A stretch of 64,000 nucleotides of DNA from positions 992,001 to 1,056,000 of the forward strand of contig JACKAU010000002.1 of the NCBI GenBank assembly GCA_020634855.1, written 5' to 3'. A program made the position numbers and the translations under genes. The notes beneath the pieces are model-generated. The model had not been told where the DNA came from. It did not search any database and saw only the letters and a list, made by a program, of their open reading frames with translations. Position 1 is the stretch's first letter; the number at the start of each line of letters is the position of its first letter. Shown here one piece after another: positions 36,221-45,016 of the stretch. The stretch is from Anaerolineales bacterium (lineage in GTDB: Bacteria; Chloroflexota; Anaerolineae; 4572-78; J111).

Positions 36221-39200
36221 TCACGTGTGTTGACCATTGGCTGTTATATCCGTATCGGCTACAGATGTTTCTTTTTGTACGCCTAATTCGATAAATACAT
36301 GGCCTGCCGAAAGCCGCTCGCCCAATTCATTAGCCGTTGCTTTCACCAACTGTTTAAGATCGGTTGCCGCACGCATTTTTTCAGTGATTTCGCGGATGGT
36401 CTGTTCGCGCAGAGCGCGGCGTTGAAGTTGCTCAAAAAGATGCACGTTATCTAAAGCGATAGCGACTTGACCCGCTAAAATCTTTTGAATTTGTACATCT
36501 TCATCGGTAAATTGGTTCGGCACATCCGTCTGCACATCTAATATACCGAGCAAATTCTGTCCACTGATCAAAGGAGTGGCTATTTCAGCTTGAGCGTAGG
36601 GAAACTGTGACAAGCGAAGAACCTCCGGTTTTTGCTGAAGGTTATCGATGAAGACCGCTTCACGTGTTCGAGCCGCTTGAGCAATCGGGGAGTGTTCTTC
36701 ATCAAAGGCAATCGTAAGCCCTTCATAAACCGTCTGGTCGTATTTACCTGAGGCCACGGCCAATTCTAGTGAATTATGCGCCTCATCAAACAGATAGACT
36801 TGCACAAGGCACAAATCGAAACTTTCCAGGGATAGATCCACTACACTCGATAAAAGGAGATTAGGATCCAGTACGGTTGAAATTTGAATACCTAATTCCG
36901 ATACAATCTCTAGTTCTTTGGCCCTTTTTTGGATAGTATCAAATAACTTGGCGCTTTGTATGGTGCCGGCCAAAGAGGCGGCAAAACCGGCGGCCAATGC
37001 CTCGTCATCCGGACCGAACTCGCCTGCCAGATGATTAGTGAAGTAAATTCGGCCCAGATTCTGATCTTGAAAGATAACCGGTACGCCCAAAAAGCTGGTC
37101 ATTTGGGGGTGATGTTCAGGTACAGTAATCGAACGTTCATCGTGTTCAATGTTATTGATCCGTAGTACCTGCCCTTCTTTAAGCGAGACACCTAACAAAC
37201 CTTTACCAGTTGGCCAATCACCCACTAATTTGGCCTCTTCCTCGGAAATACCATAGTAAAGAAAATGATTATATTCGCCTTTTTCATTAAATAAGGCTAG
37301 AGCCGCGTAACGGGCCTGAATCAACTGAGCTATTTCACCTAATGTTTTTTGATAAATAGCCAAGCTAGGTTTCGGTTCGCGGCCCATCGTTCTGGTGATA
37401 TCTTGTAGATGGTGTAACCGTTCGCTATAATGGGCCAACTGCTGGCGTCTCTGCTCAGCTTCCCTAGCATTTTGCTGAGCTTGTTCCAAATTGAATAGGT
37501 TTTGAACAGCCACAGAAACCTGACCCGCTATGACCAGGATATGCTGCATATCTGCTTCTGAGAAAGATTTCTGCTGCTGGTAAATTATGGCAAAAAAGCC
37601 GTTCCACTGACCGGCTACGGCAATGGGTACATATACCAATGTCTTGGCGTTCAAACTATCATAAAGTGCTTTTGTATTAGCATCTATCGTTTCTTGCGAA
37701 AAGTCATCGATTACAACAGGAACAGGCTGAATATATTTTTTTAGTCCGGGAAACTCGTTGGTATCATATTCGGATCGAACCAAACTCTCGGAAACGTTGG
37801 ACCATCGAGCCAGCATAGATACCGTATCAGGAACAGCATCGCCTATCGGTATGACCTGTCCAAAGTGACCAATACTAATGTAGTCAGCCTCCGCAGCAAT
37901 GGTGTAAGTTCGGATAACCTGAATGACATCCAGATATGAATCAGCGTTATTTAGTGCTGTGCTAGCCTCATACAACTGTCTCGTCTCAGCCAGCAGTTGC
38001 TCTCGCTCCGTAATATCACGAACGTACCCCAAGACCCCCCAAATATCGCCCTCCGAATTGCGGACGGGAACTTTTACGGTACTAAGGTACAACTGTTCCC
38101 CATCAATTTCGGCGGGTTCAACATCAATAAGTTTAATTTGTCCGGTGGCGAATATTTCGTCATCATCCGGCCAAAAACCGGTGATCCCTTCGTCTGGATT
38201 ACCTTTGACGATATCTTCCGGAAAACCAATATCCAAATCATCCTTATTGACGAATGCATCAACCGGTATACCCATACTATCTGAGTAACCTTTGTTAACC
38301 AGTTGGTAGCGATGTTGCCGATCTTTGATGAATATCCAGTCCGGAGTGGCGTCGATCACGGTGCGCAACAAATCTTGCGACTGCTTTATTTCTAATAACG
38401 CTTTTTGAGTTTCTTGATATTGAATGGCATTTTGTAAAGCCACCGCTACCTGCGAAGCCAGCGTTGTTTTTACTAGGGCATCTTCTTGGGTAAAACGCCC
38501 GACACGATCCGACTGTACGTCGAGAACCCCCAATAATTTATCGCCCACAATCATCGGCACAGCCATTTCCGAACGGGTATTCGGTAACAACGGATTGGGC
38601 AAAAAGTCCGGCTCCTGGCGAACGTCATCCACAATAACTGCTTGCCGCTGACGAGCAGCGCGAGCCACAAGTGAGTGCTCATGATTGATCGGAATTCGCC
38701 AACCTTGCTCCACCATGGTCTGGCCCACTTCACCCGCCCCCGCCGTTAAGTCTAAATTACCGGTTTGTTCATCAATCACATAGATATGGGCATGGTACAA
38801 ATTGAACCGGCTTTTGCTTAATTCAACGACTTCTAGCAAAAGCTGGTTTACGTCCAAAATAGTTGAAGTGGCAATACTAACCTGGGCCACCGTCTCCAAC
38901 TCAGATGCCCGGCCTAACAGCGTATTTTCAGCTTGCTGCCGGGCCGTTACATCCATTTGAATCCCAATAAAGTTTATTAATTGACCATCTTCATCAAATA
39001 CCGGGTTAATGGCTAGTTCGTTCCAGAAGGGCGTTCTATCTTTACGATAGTTAAGCAAAACAACTGAGCAAGATTTCCGTTGTTCGATGGCCGTACGAAT
39101 GACATCGACGGCCAGCGGATCAGTATCCGGTCCCTGCAAGAACCGACAGTTCGATCCAATGGTCTCTTCTTCTGAATAGCCCGTTAACTTTGTGAAGGCT

Positions 39201-40147
39201 GGATTGACATAAATTATGGGATTATCCGGCTGGTGGGGGTCACTAATAGCGACACCAATACTGGCATTACTAATAGCGGTTGATAGACGCTCACTTTCGC
39301 GCACCGAGTCTCGTAAAGCTTGTTCGATCTGTTTACGCTCGGTGATATCTCTGATCGTACCCGTCAAAAACTTTTGCCCATCCGGTAGTTGATAAGCGGC
39401 CTTCTTGGTGGAGATGACATGGCGGTTGCCGTGAGTGTCGGTAAAGAACTCTTCATTCTCGATAGGTTGGCTGCTGGCAAAGACCTTATCATCTTGTTCC
39501 CAAAAAACATCGGCCTCTTCCTTAGGAAAGATGTCGTAATCGGATTTACCTAATAGGTCCTCCCGTCTGCCTCCCATGAAGTCCAACATACTATCGTTCA
39601 ACAAAATCCAACGATGCGCTTCATCCTTGGCAAACACCGGGTCGGCAATTGAGTTAATGATCGTGTTAAAAAATTCGGCGGAGTACGGCAGGTTAGCTTG
39701 GAGGCCTTGCGACTTAGAGGTAGCCGGAGCCAACGTCACCGGCGAATGAGGTTCAGAGAAGCTGAAGGAGTCTATAATAACTGTTCGGGTTTCACCCAGA
39801 AGCCGCCAGAACAACTTTCCCGCTTCTAAACTGGTCACAACCGGGTTGAGTGTTTGCCCTAAACATTCCAATTCTATCAGCGCGTATTTTGCCAATACGT
39901 TGTTCGGTTCGACTTCGGCTCTATTCACCTGCATGCGCGAGTTAAAAATTTCAAGCAAAGGAGCAGAGGTTTGCGCCTCGCAGGAGTCAACCACTGCGTT
40001 TAACAGCTTACGGGCCGCCATAATGCGGTCATCTTGGGGAGTTGATTGATCATCATCGCTGCGGTCAGTCAGCAATCGAGCTTGAGTTACGGCTAAATTC
40101 GCCAAATTCGCCTTGATTAAACCGGCAAACTCTTTAAGGGGGTGCAT
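36221..40147 (-). CDS. Cytosolic PAS/LOV/multi-GAF sensor without a kinase domain
   Basis: A 1308-residue soluble protein. The ATG at 40147 (MHPLKEF) is chosen because the AAGGAG ribosome site lies just before it; the reading frame extends 18 bases further to a TTG upstream of that site. Residues about 1-150 form a helical N-terminal domain I do not recognise, loosely like RsbR N-termini. Then PAS 170-280, LOV 292-405 with C334 in GSNCRFLQG, GAF 410-570 (NPLLPNTRSEMAVPM), PAS 580-705, GAF 725-875, GAF 930-1070, GAF 1090-1245 and the half-GAF stub (RALREQTIREITEKMRAAT). There is no output enzyme. It is the most upstream of the kinase-less sensors and lies next to a lone receiver gene. Confidence 0.9.
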   Translation of the reverse strand: MHPLKEFAGLIKANLANLAVTQARLLTDRSDDDQSTPQDDRIMAARKLLNAVVDSCEAQTSAPLLEIFNSRMQVNRAEVEPNNVLAKYALIELECLGQTLNPVVTSLEAGKLFWRLLGETRTVIIDSFSFSEPHSPVTLAPATSKSQGLQANLPYSAEFFNTIINSIADPVFAKDEAHRWILLNDSMLDFMGGRREDLLGKSDYDIFPKEEADVFWEQDDKVFASSQPIENEEFFTDTHGNRHVISTKKAAYQLPDGQKFLTGTIRDITERKQIEQALRDSVRESERLSTAISNASIGVAISDPHQPDNPIIYVNPAFTKLTGYSEEETIGSNCRFLQGPDTDPLAVDVIRTAIEQRKSCSVVLLNYRKDRTPFWNELAINPVFDEDGQLINFIGIQMDVTARQQAENTLLGRASELETVAQVSIATSTILDVNQLLLEVVELSKSRFNLYHAHIYVIDEQTGNLDLTAGAGEVGQTMVEQGWRIPINHEHSLVARAARQRQAVIVDDVRQEPDFLPNPLLPNTRSEMAVPMIVGDKLLGVLDVQSDRVGRFTQEDALVKTTLASQVAVALQNAIQYQETQKALLEIKQSQDLLRTVIDATPDWIFIKDRQHRYQLVNKGYSDSMGIPVDAFVNKDDLDIGFPEDIVKGNPDEGITGFWPDDDEIFATGQIKLIDVEPAEIDGEQLYLSTVKVPVRNSEGDIWGVLGYVRDITEREQLLAETRQLYEASTALNNADSYLDVIQVIRTYTIAAEADYISIGHFGQVIPIGDAVPDTVSMLARWSNVSESLVRSEYDTNEFPGLKKYIQPVPVVIDDFSQETIDANTKALYDSLNAKTLVYVPIAVAGQWNGFFAIIYQQQKSFSEADMQHILVIAGQVSVAVQNLFNLEQAQQNAREAEQRRQQLAHYSERLHHLQDITRTMGREPKPSLAIYQKTLGEIAQLIQARYAALALFNEKGEYNHFLYYGISEEEAKLVGDWPTGKGLLGVSLKEGQVLRINNIEHDERSITVPEHHPQMTSFLGVPVIFQDQNLGRIYFTNHLAGEFGPDDEALAAGFAASLAGTIQSAKLFDTIQKRAKELEIVSELGIQISTVLDPNLLLSSVVDLSLESFDLCLVQVYLFDEAHNSLELAVASGKYDQTVYEGLTIAFDEEHSPIAQAARTREAVFIDNLQQKPEVLRLSQFPYAQAEIATPLISGQNLLGILDVQTDVPNQFTDEDVQIQKILAGQVAIALDNVHLFEQLQRRALREQTIREITEKMRAATDLKQLVKATANELGERLSAGHVFIELGVQKETSVADTDITANGQHT
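38933..39274 (-). other. LOV (blue-light flavin) domain in the 1308-residue sensor
   Basis: Residues about 292-405. GSNCRFLQG holds the adduct-forming cysteine (C334). LNYRKDRTPFWNEL and FIGIQMDVT supply the asparagine and glutamine positions. All diagnostic LOV residues are present. The domain closely resembles the LOV in the sensor at 17266-21312, suggesting duplication. Confidence 0.85.
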
Positions 40148-40231
40148 GCATAAAAGCTCCTTCAATTGGAAAAGGGCAATATCGACAGCTCAAATATTTG
40201 CGTCCGAATCTTAAGCGCTAGACCGGACAGT

Positions 40232-40663
40232 TTACGAAAACTCACGTAGAACTTGAGAGGCCAAAGTGGGATTAAGCACCACCTCTCCCGTTGCAATTTG
40301 ATGAATCGCGCTGTTGATCTCTCGATAACTTTCGGCCCCTTTTTTGACAGCATATCCACAGGCGCCGGCTTTTACTGCCTCAATGGCATAACGATCGTTT
40401 GGATCAGCCGAAACAACGAGAATCTTCGCAAATTCATTCTGCGCGATAATGAGTTGGATAGCTCTGACACTGTCTACTACCGGAAGGTGCAGATCCGCCA
40501 AAATAATATCGGGCAGCATGTCTCGGCAGGCATTCACCAATCCGTGGCCGTCTCTAACAGTGTTGATGACTTTTATGGTTTTGTCTTTTTCAAGAAACAA
40601 TTTGAGTTTCTTTGAAAAATTTACATCATTATCCGCTATTAATAATCTTATTGGTTTACCCAT
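40232..40663 (-). CDS. Response regulator receiver of NarL type lacking the DNA-binding domain
   Basis: A 143-residue protein. The receiver has D11/D13 near the acidic pocket (IADNDVN), phosphoacceptor D57 (ILADLHLPVVDS) and the lysine in AVKKG. The end, ATGEVVLNPTLASQVLREFS, matches the linker that precedes the LuxR helix-turn-helix in NarL regulators, but the protein stops there. No continuation of a helix-turn-helix was recognised in the other frames downstream. It could be a genuine stand-alone receiver or a decayed regulator. It lies about 85 bases from the LOV-containing sensor gene downstream. Confidence 0.85.
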   Translation of the reverse strand: MGKPIRLLIADNDVNFSKKLKLFLEKDKTIKVINTVRDGHGLVNACRDMLPDIILADLHLPVVDSVRAIQLIIAQNEFAKILVVSADPNDRYAIEAVKAGACGYAVKKGAESYREINSAIHQIATGEVVLNPTLASQVLREFS

Positions 40664-40858
40664 ACCCTTATCTGTTCCTTATATTCGAAGTGGAAAATCG
40701 GTTTTGAAATGGTTGCAATCATAGTTCTGAGTATGTGAACAAATTATATACCATTACAGGTTGGATTTATAGGGGCAAAGGTACTGAAAAAAAGTTCCTT
40801 TTAGGGAGTCAATAAGTACTTACTCATGTTGCCCGAAAGTACTTTGAAATCTCCCACA

Positions 40859-40875
40859 AGTCACATTTTGTGACT
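40859..40875. promoter_or_regulatory. Perfect 7-3-7 palindrome, candidate regulator-binding site
   Basis: AGTCACA and TGTGACT flank a three-base spacer in the 251-base gap between the NarL/LuxR gene and the lone receiver gene. It lies about 195 bases before the receiver's ATG. A minus-strand TATAAT at 40748-40743 lies between the two. It could be an operator or a small RNA hairpin; there is no T-tract beside it. Confidence 0.35.
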
Positions 40876-40914
40876 ATTTCCCTCAAGCGGAGGGGGTTTT
40901 TGGGATAGTTCGCC

Positions 40915-41574
40915 TCATTTCTGTTCAACTAAGCCATCTTTAACAGCTCGGATGGCGGCTTCGGTTCTGTTGTTGACCTGAAGCTTTTGAAAAATAACAG
41001 ACAAGTAGTTTTTTATTGTCCGTTCCGATAAATCAAGCTCTGTGGCGATATCTTTGTTGCTGGCGCCGTTAGCTACTAGGGTAAGAATCTTCCGCTCTTG
41101 ATCCGTTAAATTTTGAATCTTGGGAAATTCCTCTTCCGGTCTTTCGCTCAATCGACGAAATTCGGTTATAAGCCGAACGGTCATCTCAGGATCGATGACT
41201 GCTTGGCCCTGATGTACTTTTCGAATCACTTCTAGCAATTTCTTGGTCCGAGTATCCTTCAGGAGATAGGCCTTGGCTCCTGCTTTTAAGGCTTCAAATA
41301 CATGTTCATCCTGAGGATACATAGTCAAAATAATGATGCCTATGCTGCCATGGTCTCTCAAAATAATCCGGGTGGCCTCCACCCCATCCATTATTGGCAT
41401 ATTAATATCCATCAGAATGACACTGGGGTTGAGTTTTGAGGCTAACCGGGTCACTTCCAACCCATCTTCGGCCTCGCCTACAATCTCTATATCTTCCTGT
41501 TCTTCCAATAAAGACCGCACACCTTCTCGGAATAGGGAATGATCATCCGCTAATAATATTTTTACTTTTCTCAT
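40915..41574 (-). CDS. NarL/LuxR-family response regulator
   Basis: A 219-residue regulator starting at the ATG at 41574; an in-frame GTG 21 bases upstream precedes the AAGGA ribosome site and is unlikely. The receiver has the acidic pair in LLADDH, the phosphoacceptor in VILMDINMPIMDG, and the lysine in YLLKDTRTK. The C-terminal LuxR helix-turn-helix is complete (LTDQERKILTLVANGASN, IATELDLSERTIKNYLS). The kinase gene is 47 bases upstream on the same strand and is of the NarX (HisKA_3) type, the normal partner of this class. Targets are unknown. Confidence 0.94.
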   Translation of the reverse strand: MRKVKILLADDHSLFREGVRSLLEEQEDIEIVGEAEDGLEVTRLASKLNPSVILMDINMPIMDGVEATRIILRDHGSIGIIILTMYPQDEHVFEALKAGAKAYLLKDTRTKKLLEVIRKVHQGQAVIDPEMTVRLITEFRRLSERPEEEFPKIQNLTDQERKILTLVANGASNKDIATELDLSERTIKNYLSVIFQKLQVNNRTEAAIRAVKDGLVEQK

Positions 41575-41621
41575 ATTTGACTCATTCCTTTTCACATTGC
41601 TAATAGTGACAGGTTACGATG

Positions 41622-44243
41622 TTAAAGACTAAGCGGTAGCCAAGCATACACCCGGGTCCCCTGCCCTTTCGAAGTTTCGACCGTAAGCCGTCCGCCTACG
41701 CCTTCAGCCCGTTCCCGCATTGAAGTCAACCCCAACCCCCTACTGCCATTTCCTTTTTGACGTGTTTTGTAAGCCTGAAATAGATCAAACCCCTGGCCAT
41801 CATCGATGATTTCCAGTGCAACACCTTGGGCATTGTCCATGACCAGTTTGACCGACACCCGGCTGCATTGAGCATGCTGACGCGTATTGGCTAATGTTTC
41901 TTGCAAAATCCGGTAGAGACTACTTTCCACCTCAGCCGGTACCTCTTTGATCTCACCGGTAATCGAGCACTCGGTTTTCAAATTCCAGCGCCGCCCAAAC
42001 TCGGCTACAAATTTTTCAAACACCTCAAACAGCGATTTCCCTTCAAGTTCAACCGGTCGAAGATCAAAAATATTTCGCCGTATCTCTTCAATATTCTCGG
42101 TCAACAGTACGCTGACCTGGTCCAACTGCTGCCCTAATTTACTCTCTTCATCAACCATATTGAGACAGCGATCGACTTGAATAAGTAAATAAGCCAAATT
42201 TTGAGCCACGCCATCGTGCATATCCCGGGCCAACCGAGTTCGTTCGTCAACAATAGCCAGTTCCCGGGTTTTACCTAAAAGCCGGGCATGCTCAATGGCC
42301 GATGCCACCAAAAAGGCTAATGTCTCTAATGTTTCAAGATCACTTTCGTCAAAGGCATGGGCTTTGGGTTGCTCCACAACAATGATCCCAATCGTTTTAC
42401 CGGCTGTAACCAGTGGGGCGATCATCATCGAGTTGGTTACCCCAATGGTATCACTAAAACTATTGGTGTAAATATTTTGCGAAGCGATATTATTAACAAT
42501 AATCGGCTTTGATAAGCGAATGACTTCGCCAGCATACGTTTTATAATCAAGCTTAAAGACAAAATCTGAGGGTATACCACTGCTTGGTTGGAAGGAACCG
42601 TTAGTTTGGGTTGGATCATAAATACTTTTGATCGACAGTTTTGATCCGTTGAGCAATCCGATGGTGACCCACACCTTGTTTTTAGTACCCTTTGGACTAA
42701 AAATTTGGCTAATCCGTTCGCCGACAACGGCTTGTACTTCATCAACGTCAAGACCCTGGCTCACAATTTGACTAATCTTTTTAATCGCTTGCAGCCGTTG
42801 GGTTCTGGCCTCAACAATTCGCTCTAGTTTGGTTGAATAGGCATCAACGTGATGATACAACCGGGCATTTTCAATAACGGTTGCTGCCTGGCTGGCCAGA
42901 CTGGATAACGTCCACAAATCCTGATCGCTAAATTTATCAATTTCCGTGCTGCTAATATCGATAACAGCTTCAACGCGACTATGCACAAAAATAGGGACAA
43001 TCACTTTTGAATTGACATCGCTGGCCGTAAAGAGCGCATCTTTATCGTGTAAAATGTCATTAAACACCATCGGCATCCCCGATTTTATGACCTGGCTAAC
43101 GAATCCGTGATCGAGATTTTGCCGCTGGTTGTTCAGATCGGGCAAAAGATCGCCGTAATAAGCCTTAAGATCGAGGCGCGACCGAGTCGAGTCGATATCC
43201 AAGATAGCCACGCGCTCATAATTCATCCGCTCGTGGAGAGCCAGGGCTAAGGCGTCAAATAGATTATCCACGTCAAGAATAGTGGTAATTTCTTGGGCTA
43301 CCTCATTGATCAACTTCAGACGCATGGCCTGGCTTTCCCGCTCTTCAAACAGTTGGGCGTTTTCAACCGTAATCGCTATTTGAAACGCCAGGGTAAACAC
43401 ATAACGGGCATCTGCCTCATTGAAGCCGTTTATCTCATTTTTATCTAACGTTAAAACACCCACCACCCGATTCTTATAAATCAAGGGGACGCCGAGCCAA
43501 GCCCGGACTTTATCAAGCTCCGGTCTGGCTTCCCAAAAATCACTGGCTAGAACATCATTAATAATAAGCGGCAGTTTATTGTTAACCACCCGCCAGGCCG
43601 AATTGCTGTCACTCTTTCGATAGACATTCATGCCTCGCTGGTATTCAGATAAACCACGTGAAGCCGCTGCCACCAAATAATTGCCTTGCAGCAAAAATAG
43701 CGTTGCACTATCAAAATCGACAGTTTTTTGAATTTGACCCAGAATCTGATCGGTCAGGTGATCCAGATCAAGACTGGTGCCGATCAAAGCGCTAACGGCA
43801 TTGAGCGTGGCCAACCGTTTCGTGGCCTGATTCAAGGCGGCAATTTGATCTTCAAATCGGTTCGGATCAATTGCGGTCACACCGGACGGTTCCGGTAAAA
43901 GCCGCCTAATTTTTTCTACAAGCTGGCCGGTTGTAACCGGCCTAAGCAAAATATCGTCGGAATCGGCGACCAACGTTTGAACCTGGCTTTGGTCAGACTG
44001 GTCGGTTGCAATGTTAAGAATTGGCGTTTGCGGCATAAACATTTTCAACCGCAGAGTCAACTCACGGCCGTCATCATCCGGTAAATCCAGATCAACCAAA
44101 ATTAGATCCGGCTGGATCATAGCGCAGTAGTGGACCGCACTGGGTGTATCCGTCACCGAAATGAAGTTATAATGCTGTCCCAGCACCTCTTGGATAAACC
44201 GCTGAGATTCATCATCGTGACTTACATGCAAAATAGTTAACAT
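41622..44243 (-). CDS. NarX/DegS-type histidine kinase with N-terminal receiver and three GAF domains
   Basis: An 873-residue cytosolic kinase. The start is the ATG at 44243 (MLTILHVSHDDE), 11 bases after AGGGGA; an in-frame TTG lies 27 bases upstream beside a terminator. Order: receiver about 1-115 (acidic pair in SHDDES, phosphoacceptor in ILVDLDLPDDDG), GAF 155-305, GAF 315-470, GAF 490-650, HisKA_3 (TRLARDMHDGVAQNLAYLL) and HATPase_c (EIDDGQGFDL, GSRGLGLTSMRERAE). The histidine-DG motif is typical of kinases for NarL-family regulators, and such a gene follows 47 bases downstream. Expression may be controlled by the leader at 44269-44463. Confidence 0.94.
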   Translation of the reverse strand: MLTILHVSHDDESQRFIQEVLGQHYNFISVTDTPSAVHYCAMIQPDLILVDLDLPDDDGRELTLRLKMFMPQTPILNIATDQSDQSQVQTLVADSDDILLRPVTTGQLVEKIRRLLPEPSGVTAIDPNRFEDQIAALNQATKRLATLNAVSALIGTSLDLDHLTDQILGQIQKTVDFDSATLFLLQGNYLVAAASRGLSEYQRGMNVYRKSDSNSAWRVVNNKLPLIINDVLASDFWEARPELDKVRAWLGVPLIYKNRVVGVLTLDKNEINGFNEADARYVFTLAFQIAITVENAQLFEERESQAMRLKLINEVAQEITTILDVDNLFDALALALHERMNYERVAILDIDSTRSRLDLKAYYGDLLPDLNNQRQNLDHGFVSQVIKSGMPMVFNDILHDKDALFTASDVNSKVIVPIFVHSRVEAVIDISSTEIDKFSDQDLWTLSSLASQAATVIENARLYHHVDAYSTKLERIVEARTQRLQAIKKISQIVSQGLDVDEVQAVVGERISQIFSPKGTKNKVWVTIGLLNGSKLSIKSIYDPTQTNGSFQPSSGIPSDFVFKLDYKTYAGEVIRLSKPIIVNNIASQNIYTNSFSDTIGVTNSMMIAPLVTAGKTIGIIVVEQPKAHAFDESDLETLETLAFLVASAIEHARLLGKTRELAIVDERTRLARDMHDGVAQNLAYLLIQVDRCLNMVDEESKLGQQLDQVSVLLTENIEEIRRNIFDLRPVELEGKSLFEVFEKFVAEFGRRWNLKTECSITGEIKEVPAEVESSLYRILQETLANTRQHAQCSRVSVKLVMDNAQGVALEIIDDGQGFDLFQAYKTRQKGNGSRGLGLTSMRERAEGVGGRLTVETSKGQGTRVYAWLPLSL

Positions 44244-44268
44244 AACTATTTTTCCCCTAAATAACAAC

Positions 44269-44303
44269 AAAAAGACGAAAACGCAGACAACAGCGCTTTC
44301 GTC
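44269..44303 (-). terminator. Terminator hairpin in the 5' leader of the NarX-like kinase gene
   Basis: Arms 44274-44284 (GACGAAAACGC) and 44293-44303 (GCGCTTTCGTC) pair over 11 bases, with one mismatch on the plus strand that becomes a G-U pair in minus-strand RNA. The loop is eight bases. Five T residues (44273-44269) follow on the minus strand. It ends about 25 bases before the ATG at 44243. It could end an upstream transcript or serve as an attenuator for the kinase gene. Confidence 0.8.
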
Positions 44304-44388
44304 TCTCCAATTCAGCAGCTAAAATTTAGGTTGTCGCTGGCTCTCATGAGGTAGTTCTTAGTGCGACGCGTTATTAAAAGGTCATTAC

Positions 44389-44436
44389 GAGTAATTTCAG
44401 TCATTGTTCTCTTATTTTGAGCGGAGAACATTACTC
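44389..44436 (-). promoter_or_regulatory. Nested stem structure in the kinase leader
   Basis: The outer helix is GAGTAAT (44389-44395) with ATTACTC (44430-44436). The inner helix is GTTCTC (44406-44411) with GAGAAC (44424-44429). The two helices stack directly on one side and are split by a ten-base bulge on the other. With the terminator downstream, this resembles a cis-regulatory leader RNA. I could not match it to a known riboswitch class. Confidence 0.45.
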
Positions 44437-44596
44437 ACCGGGTCAGTATTTCTAACCATTATATTACTTTATTTATGAAAAGTACAGCATCAGCCAAAAT
44501 TATAGGGTTATGGCCAATATTAAATTATTCAACCCCTCTGTCTTGAGTAACATCCTCACTGCAATTTGGTAATGATCGGACGAGCACGGGATCGCA

Positions 44597-45016
44597 TTAA
44601 CGCCCTAAATGAATGACCATTTTAATCTCATTCCGTCCCGGCTGCGACAACACTTCTACTTCATCCATCAAATTTTTGATCAAAAACATTCCCCACCCTC
44701 TGGGATAATTTTCCGGCACATTGCCGGTAGCCGGCAAGGCGGGAATAGGTTTCGTACCGTGATCAACCACATTGAGAGCCAGAGCCTGTTCTTCAGCCGT
44801 TAGCACGATCAACACTTTAGTATCGTCATCAAGCTGATTACCATGCTCGATAGCATTGATAACGGCTTCGCCAACCGCCGTTTTCAGATCTTCAATACGA
44901 TCAAGGGAGAACCCCATTTTGTCGGCCACAATAGCTGCCGTAGAAATAGCAATCTTTTCGTAGCCCAATTCGCTGGTCAAATAAATTTCAACAATTTTCT
45001 TCGGAAAAACGCCCAT
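44597..45016 (-). CDS. RsbW-like anti-sigma factor / serine kinase (HATPase_c_2)
   Basis: A 139-residue single-domain GHKL ATPase. The N-box is in AVGEAVINAIEHGNQ, the G1 box in NVVDHGTKPIP and the G2 box in PRGWGMFLIKNLMDEV. This short form is typical of anti-sigma regulatory factors such as RsbW and SpoIIAB, which bind a sigma factor and phosphorylate an anti-anti-sigma protein. Neither a sigma factor nor an STAS protein is encoded in this window, so the partner is elsewhere. A GAGGGGCC ribosome site precedes the ATG. It is the first gene of the long signalling block. Confidence 0.9.
   Translation of the reverse strand: MGVFPKKIVEIYLTSELGYEKIAISTAAIVADKMGFSLDRIEDLKTAVGEAVINAIEHGNQLDDDTKVLIVLTAEEQALALNVVDHGTKPIPALPATGNVPENYPRGWGMFLIKNLMDEVEVLSQPGRNEIKMVIHLGR

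Larger units (their letters stand above)
44244..44596. other. 353-base intergenic region: structured leader of the NarX-like kinase gene
   Basis: It has no plausible coding gene. It holds a minus-strand terminator (44269-44303), a nested stem (44389-44436), two minus-strand TATAAT hexamers (44463-44458 and 44504-44499) with weak -35 matches, and an AT-rich stretch at 44440-44540. The structures are described separately. Confidence 0.7.

Noticed and set aside
40162..40359. Possible frame-shifted DNA-binding tail of the truncated NarL-type receiver
   Set aside because: The overlapping frame does not resemble a LuxR helix-turn-helix.
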